A stretch of DNA of 46,735 nucleotides, from contig WTXI01000282.1 in NCBI GenBank assembly GCA_022376515.1, positions 1 through 46,735 of the forward strand, in the 5' to 3' direction. The stretch is from Lactifluus volemus. Taxonomy: Eukaryota > Basidiomycota > Agaricomycetes > Russulales > Russulaceae. How positions within the stretch are numbered: the stretch's first letter is position 1; every line of letters starts with the position of its first letter. The position numbers were made by a program, and so were the translations under genes. Positions 41,012 to 46,735 of the stretch are shown here, one piece after another. A model generated the notes under the pieces. That model had not been told where the DNA came from, did no database searches, and was given only the letters and a program-made list of their open reading frames with translations.

Positions 41012-42889
41012 ATGGTCAAGTTTCACGACCCATTGTCATCAATCAGGACTACTGTGCGTTTCCTGCTTCGCGTGTCAACCTGATGCCGTCCTGACGATTA
41101 CATAGTCGACCTGTTCAAGCTCCTTCATATCCTTGCTGGTATCTACATGTGCGCATAGTTTTTCACACAGGAAAGCCCAGGATAATGTCAGCTCACAACA
41201 ACGTCAGTTGGGAGGTGGTGGTTACTGCAGGTTTTGAGCTGGATGTCCTAAGAGGAAAAACTACCCTACAGGCCGACAATATGGGTAAAGTTTTATGCTG
41301 TGCCAGTGGGCTAACACCACCAGTGATAGCTGACGTCGAAACAGCTATATCTAGGAACCCGTTATACTGCACTATTTACGTTCATCGTATTCTTAATTCG
41401 TGCAGACGGCACCACCAGAGTTTCGTGTCGGGTGAGACATGCACATCATCCCGAGTTTCAGGATATTTTATTAATAACTTGAAATCGATCGCAGTTCGCC
41501 ATTCTAGACGATGTGAGAGCAAGTTTGTTGTTGAATGCGATGCTGACCTCCGCAGGCCTTGGTTTATGCTAGTTGGTCATGCGCCTCTCTTCTTATTGCC
41601 CTCCGTGTGCAAGTGGTCACTGGGACAGTTGGAACTCGTCTTTTCCTCATCTTTTTTTTTTCTTTCAGAATCGCAATATGGGATAGAAACACCTTCGTTT
41701 CATCGCTTGTTATTGGTACTTGGTTAGCTGTATTGCGTTTTACATATACAGTAAGTTTCATGTATATGAAGTACCTTCCCAGGCGTGCACTCACGATTTT
41801 TTCTCCGCATCTACAAAGATTTGGTCGAGGTGTGCACCTTTGTCGCAAGTCCTTCCTCTGGAATTTCCTGACCTGTAAAAGATGAGAACGTCGTACGAGC
41901 CATTTCTCGGGATGTGCGTCAACGCCAATACGCGCAGGTTCCTGGTCAACGCCGTCAGCATGCTAGTGATCGATGTAGTACTCCTCATCAGCATGCTAGT
42001 CGGGCTTGTGCGCTCTCCTCACAGTGGTCGTTTGGTTTATGGCAGGTTCTTTTTCAACAGGTGGTGCCCTACTTTCCCTCTCCACTAGCTGCTGACGTCT
42101 CTGAAGTCCATCATCTGGTTGGTCCTGGTGACGATTTCGGATCTTCCCCTTATGGTCGTTAATTTCTGCTACTTTACAACCACCATGTTCACGTCAGCGT
42201 TTTTTAGGTCTTCCTAATCCTCAATTTGAATAGTGCGTACCTAGGCTCAGGTGTGAGAGCGGCAGTTACTAATCGCTCTCTTGGCCCTGTAGACCCTATG
42301 AACGAGGTCTGATCTATTCTTTCTTCGTTTCCATTGACTATTGGCTGATTAAAGCGTCACTACAGATGTTCACAGGAGTAACAGGCAAGCGACCTCGAAT
42401 AAATGCAGAAAAGGCACCTGACTAAACCATTTCGCGCCCTTCTCATAGCGGTAGCTGTGTCCGTTCCGTTTCCGTTTCTTTCTCTCAGTTTCTGACTTGT
42501 CGCAGGTCCATCGGTGCAACTCGCATATATCGCGCTTTGTTCCAACATACACACTCCACCAATTCTGCGTAGGTCCATGATATTCCAAAACCGTTCCTAA
42601 AGCCGCTCATCAACTGGCATTCCCTTTTGAATTTTTTAGGTCCTATAAACCGCCTCAAGGCTCCCCTTGGATGCACACCCTTAATCCATCGCAGACAGCA
42701 CCTAACGTCCTTAGCAGCATCCCGTTTGCACCTAGCACCCAGTCAAAGAGGGCTGTGACGACACCTGGCGCGGTGACAGTATCCATGCAGTCAGAACCTG
42801 TACAGTTGGAATTCGCTCCAGGCACGTTCACTATCCCCGATCTCATGCACGAGAACACGGGTGACAAGGTTGTATATGAGTTGGCCTAG
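40620..42889 (+). repeat. left copy of a segmental duplication (right copy from about 44690)
   Basis: The promoter region, all exons and most introns of the multi-pass membrane protein gene recur from about 44690 to the window end, in direct orientation about 4 kb away. Upstream blocks such as TTCCAGCAAAACAA and AAACAAACATGA recur with matching spacing. Confidence 0.85.
41012..42889 (+). pseudogene. fungal multi-pass membrane protein gene, frameshifted copy
   Basis: This is a paralog of the open gene at 45028. Readable exons encode MVKFHDP, IWEVVVTAGFELDVLRGK, LYLGTRYTALFTFIVFLI (near 41390), VYASWSCASLLIALRV (near 41565), IAIWDRNTFVSSLVIGTWLA and RRFLVNAVSMLVIDVVLLIS (near 41930). Further exons encode FLILNLN, SIGATRIYRALF and a C-terminal tail ending VVYELA at the stop at 42887-42889. 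Relative to the open copy, exon 1 lacks one base after GACCC and exon 3 has an extra base after GGAAAA, so the frame is broken twice. Family members typically have seven hydrophobic segments; function is unknown. Confidence 0.75.
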
Positions 42890-44689
42890 CTGACAGGAGT
42901 AGCGAGGAGATCAGCAGCCTGAGTATATCCCAGTTTGTATTTGGAGGAAACTCCACGCCCAGAAAAAGTAGTCTAAGTTATTGTGTGGGATGTTTTGTCG
43001 TACTGTGATTGGAGTTATTGAGCTTCAAGGCAAGAGAATCATCATGACCTTGCTTGACCATTGCGCACTGGTAGTCCCTATCAGTGATGATAGCTACCAG
43101 CTTTACTGACTTCAAGGGGTCCCTCATTTATTTCTAGTTCTTTGTTAGGCCTCTTCGCTTTCGTATCAGGCTTTCAAGTTTTAAGGCTGATGCATCGCTC
43201 ATCCAGCCTCTTCGAGAGCCATATGCGACATTCCAACTTGAACTCGTATCACATGCTGATTCAAGAGGGTTTTAGACAGGAACGAATCGAAAGTAGATTC
43301 AAATACTACTTTTCATCATCTTGTACCTGACTCATACGATTCACAAATTCATGAAAGGAAGAAAAGTAAACCATCCCTCGACTACCCAAAGCGTCGTCAT
43401 GGGCTTGATCCCAGGTAACGGACCCAAGTCGAACGCGGGATTTGGTGTCCTTCCCATTGTAGGAATACTCTTCAAGGGCACAGGTTTTGCGTGGTGCCTC
43501 CAGGGCGGCGATTCCCTTTGTTTGTACTCGCAGCTACGTCGTGACCCAGGGCTCATAAGGGAAGGTATCCAAGGCGCGCGTGATTACTTAGTATGTTGCT
43601 TGCGCTCGCGATCGTGGTATTAGTAGCAGGTGCTGAGACAAGAGACAATGCCCCAAACGAGTCATTGAAGCGCAACCAAGCCGAATGTGTTAGGGGTATT
43701 TTAGATGCGGCCCCCATGGTATACAGAGGCTTGAGACCAGCGAACTGGATGGGAGCGGATGGCATAGAAATATTTACCAACAGCGGGCTTTGCATCCGAG
43801 TCAGCAGCGTCGAGTCAGGGCATCAATTGAAGCCCCGTGGCCATCACGGTCACGGTCGGCCCGGCTGTGGCCCGGCCGGAAGGTGCCATCCGGCGGGGGT
43901 TTTCTCGCCGTCATCCAGATACGGGGTGTTTGTGCACTGGCGTGCCGCGGGGCGGACTATACTGGAAACACTGGAGGCTGAGAGCGAAAGCGAGCCTAGA
44001 AGTGTCGAACTTCGTGTGCGCAAGGATGACGTTAGGATGAGGGCTGCACGTACAGTAATCGAGAGGCGGACTTGGGATAGCGATAACACAGGTGTCATTG
44101 CAGGGCTGTCTAATTGGGGGTACTTGAGGCCTCCGATCAAGCCTCCTTTTTTTTTTTTTTTCAAGTTTACCGCGCTCCCTTCACTTAAATACTTGCTCAA
44201 ACCTGGCAAAATCAGTGGTAGTGGAGTATGTCATGACATTACGCCTAGTAGATATAAATGGTAAAGTTACCGGTGCCATTGAGATGTACTGTGATTATGA
44301 TGTTTTGCCGTCGACCTACGGCCATCACTGGTCACTTGTTGTCACAGTAGCACTGGCACATGCGCCATTTCTTGGCCAAGGCCAACTGGAGTTAGTCGCA
44401 ACTTGAATCAGCACACCCATCACCATCTTTTTTTTTTTTTTTTTGAATTGGTGTTTATATTGTCCCTGCAAGCATGCAACAAGATGTAATCTACATAACA
44501 GGTACCATATGGGATATGGGAACAAGAGAGATCGAATAAGGGGAGGAGTAATCGTAGGCTCGGGAAAAACAAGGTGGTGAAGCATAGCATAGAAAGTGGG
44601 AGAGGCGGGAGACAGAGAGCGCTTACCACGGCCGCTGTCCAACGGGCTCGGGTTCATCACCCATCACCATCACCATCGATGTATCACCT
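42890..44689. other. spacer between the two membrane-protein copies
   Basis: No gene is supported. An open frame at 43593-44264 on the plus strand overlaps long open stretches on the minus strand, and none shows a known domain. Two T runs (about 44142-44158 and 44429-44446) are present. The first follows a short inverted repeat, GAGGC...GCCTC (44125-44141). Confidence 0.4.
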
Positions 44690-46735
44690 GCAGTGTTTCA
44701 TATTCCAGCAAAACAACGAGCGAGGGGAAAGTGCGGATAAGCAAGTCGTGGCTACCGAAGGATCCAAACAAACATGACAGAGAGCTCGGCACTGTATCTC
44801 TGTGCGAGTTGGGCTTGAATACACCCTCAGTGACACCCTTCTGAGTCCGTCAAAGTCAGATAATATAATATGATGAGCCACTGGTTTGAAATTGGGTGAA
44901 CCTTAACGCGCAGCGCCTTACGTTTGACAGTTCCGTGGACAAATTGTTCAAACCCGGAGTTATTATTTATACACCTCTAGCTAGACTCATTCTTTACATT
45001 CTCTCGGTTTGCACTGGCATCATCGCGATGGTCAACTGGCATAACCCTACTGTCCTCAATGAAGACTACCGTGCGTCTCCTGATTAATGTATCAACCTGA
45101 TGCCGTCCCGACTCCCGACAATCACACAGTGGCCCTAATCAAGCTCCATTATGTTGTAGCTGGTATCTACATGTGCGTTTACCCTCGTGCGCTGTAACTC
45201 ACAGGACGATGTCGACTCACAGTCTCACAAAAACATCAGTTGGGAGCTGGTGGTTACTGCAGGTTTTGAATTTGACGTTCTAAGAGGAAAACAACCGTAC
45301 AGACGGACGATATGGGTAGGCCTTTATGCTCAGGTTTTAGGTTACCGCTACAACTTAAAACGAATCAGCTATATCTAGGAACCCGCTATAGTGCTTTATT
45401 TACGCTCGTCATATTTATAATTCGTGCGGGCACCTCCACCAAACTTTCTCGTCAGGTGAGACATGCACGTTCCCAGTTTCAGGACGATCCTCAACCTGCA
45501 TATAATCATAGCTTGATGTCATAAACGATGTGAGAGCGCCGCACTCGATCCCCTGTTCTTGTATCACCTGTTGAATATGATGTTGGCCTCCCGCAGGTAT
45601 TGGTGTATACCAGCTGGGCATTCGCCTCCCTTCTAATCACTCTCCGTGTGCAAGTGGTCACTGGGATACTTGTAATTTGGCTTTCCTCATCGTGACTTTC
45701 TTTTCAGAATCGCAATATGGGATCGAAATGCTTTTGTGACACCGCTCCTTATTGGCACATGGTTAACTGATCTTGTTCTTTACATATACAGTAAGCTTCG
45801 TATTGAGTTTCCACTAGTCCAGTGCTCATGACTACTTACCTGTTGCTGGATCCATGAAGTTTTGGTTAAGGTGCGCACTTTCAGTGCAGATCCTTTCTCT
45901 GACGAGAAAAATTTGAGACAATCTTATGACCCAACTCTGAAGGCGACTCGGACCTCCTCCTCGGATACGCGCCGCTTCTTTATCAGCGCTCTCAGCTCTC
46001 TAGTGACCGATGGAGTACTCCTCATAGGCATGCTATTGGGGATCATGCGTTCTTCTCACGGCAGTTCATTCGGTTTATGGCATCTCCTTTACCAACAGGT
46101 GGTGGCCTACCTTCCTCTCCAGCCTCCACTGATTCCTGACGTCTTTCAAGTGCTTCATCTGGTTAGTCTTGGCAACGATTGCGGATGTTCCACTTATGGT
46201 GTGTGGATTCTGTCGCTTTAAAACAATTAGTATCTTCACGGCGACGTTCTTTCAGGTTCTTCTAATCCTCGATTTGAATGGTGTGTACCTAAGTCCACGT
46301 GTGCGAGGGGAGATTAATCGCTATCTTGGCCCCGATAGACGTAATGAATGAAGTCGGAGTTATCCTTCTATCATTGCCATTGACCAGTAGCTAATAAGAG
46401 TCGCTCTAGATGTTTACAGGAGTAGCAGGCAAGCGATCTCGAATAAGTTATAGAAAGAGTATCTGACTGAAAGATTCTCGCGCCCTTCTCGTAGTCGTAA
46501 TTGTGTTCGTTCCTGAGCCACTTTCCTCCTCTCAAATTTCTGACGTGTCGCAGGTCCATCGGTTCAACTCGTATGTATCGCTCATTATTCGAACATGCAT
46601 ACTCCACCGAATATGTGTATGTCAGAAAATCGTTTCTGGAACTGCTCTTCAACTGAAGTTCCCTTCTTATTTTATAGGTCCTTCAATCTGCCTCAAGAGT
46701 CCCCGAAAATACCTAATCCACAACAAAGAGCAGCT
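44690..46735 (+). repeat. right copy of the segmental duplication
   Basis: This is a direct repeat of 40620-42889, moderately diverged, with indels mainly in introns and the upstream region. It continues beyond the window. Confidence 0.85.
45028..46735 (+). CDS. fungal multi-pass membrane protein, open copy, truncated by the window end
   Basis: Exons: 45028-45070, 45130-45172, 45240-45315, 45369-45455, 45597-45649, 45708-45790, 45890-46098, 46151-46198, 46256-46280, 46410-46428, 46554-46616 and 46678 onward. The protein starts MVNWHNPTVLNEDYLALIK and keeps the family signatures WELVVTAGFEFDVLRGK, WLYLGTRYSALFTLVIFII, VYTSWAFASLLITLRVIAIW, FISALSSLVTDGVLLIGMLL, LWHLLYQQCFIWLVLATIAD and SIGSTRMYRSLF. 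These make about seven hydrophobic segments. It belongs to a large basidiomycete-specific multi-helix membrane family (I believe DUF6533-like). Substrate or signal is unknown. Two introns (after 45649 and 46428) appear to start with GC (GCAAGT, GCAAGC). The frame is open to the window edge. The small exon at 46410 is the least certain. Confidence 0.78.

Noticed and set aside
43593..44264. A 223-aa open frame on the plus strand as a secreted protein gene
   Set aside because: It starts with a hydrophobic stretch. After that, composition is odd, a poly-F run comes from a T tract, open frames overlap on the other strand, and no family is recognised.
1..46735. tRNA genes, rRNA genes, CRISPR arrays, bacterial operons
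   Set aside because: No tRNA-like B box in context, no rRNA segment, no regularly spaced repeats, and no bacterial gene organisation were seen on either strand.

Overview
The window looks like nuclear DNA of a filamentous basidiomycete, most likely an Agaricomycete. The genes carry many short GT-AG introns. The STAND proteins combine a fungal 'Goodbye' N-terminus, a NACHT domain and ankyrin repeats, which is typical of mushroom-forming fungi. The copia element has the Agaricomycete-style HVDD reverse-transcriptase box, and a fungal multi-pass membrane family is present. No bacterial features, CRISPR arrays or tRNA genes were recognised. All exon models below are read by eye from splice consensus, reading phase and comparison between paralogous copies in the window.

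Positions 1-35204 are a degenerate tandem array of one cassette: a plus-strand NLR-type gene, then a minus-strand Nudix (CoA diphosphatase-like) gene, then a minus-strand proline-rich WH2-like gene. Three NLR genes are present: A at 3353-7007, B at 11903-15349 and C at 27059-30525. There are four Nudix copies and five WH2-like copies, but only the rightmost of each (31064-32203 and 32507-35204) still has an open frame. NLR B and C are open from end to end. NLR A is open but its last codons have been displaced by a solo LTR. The duplicated neighbours have therefore decayed while the NLR copies were kept.

Mobile DNA is layered over the array. A complete copia element (15964-21903, 5-bp target duplication, 464-bp LTRs differing at one site) sits in Nudix copy 3. 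That element carries a 589-bp solo LTR of another family between integrase and reverse transcriptase. Related copia LTRs lie at the left window edge (in Nudix copy 1) and in the 3' end of NLR A. Between WH2 copy 4 and NLR C, about 2.3 kb of extra DNA holds a 325-bp MITE with 45-bp inverted repeats and a dead WD40 gene fragment.

From 35517 on, the DNA looks like ordinary chromosome. It holds a minus-strand multi-spanning MARVEL-like membrane protein, divergent from a pICln (methylosome/snRNP assembly) gene that has a one-base frame break in a C run. A long gene-poor stretch follows. The last part is a segmental duplication of a fungal multi-pass membrane protein gene: a frameshifted copy at 41012-42889 and an open copy from 45028 that runs off the window. 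Both copies appear to use GC-AG introns.
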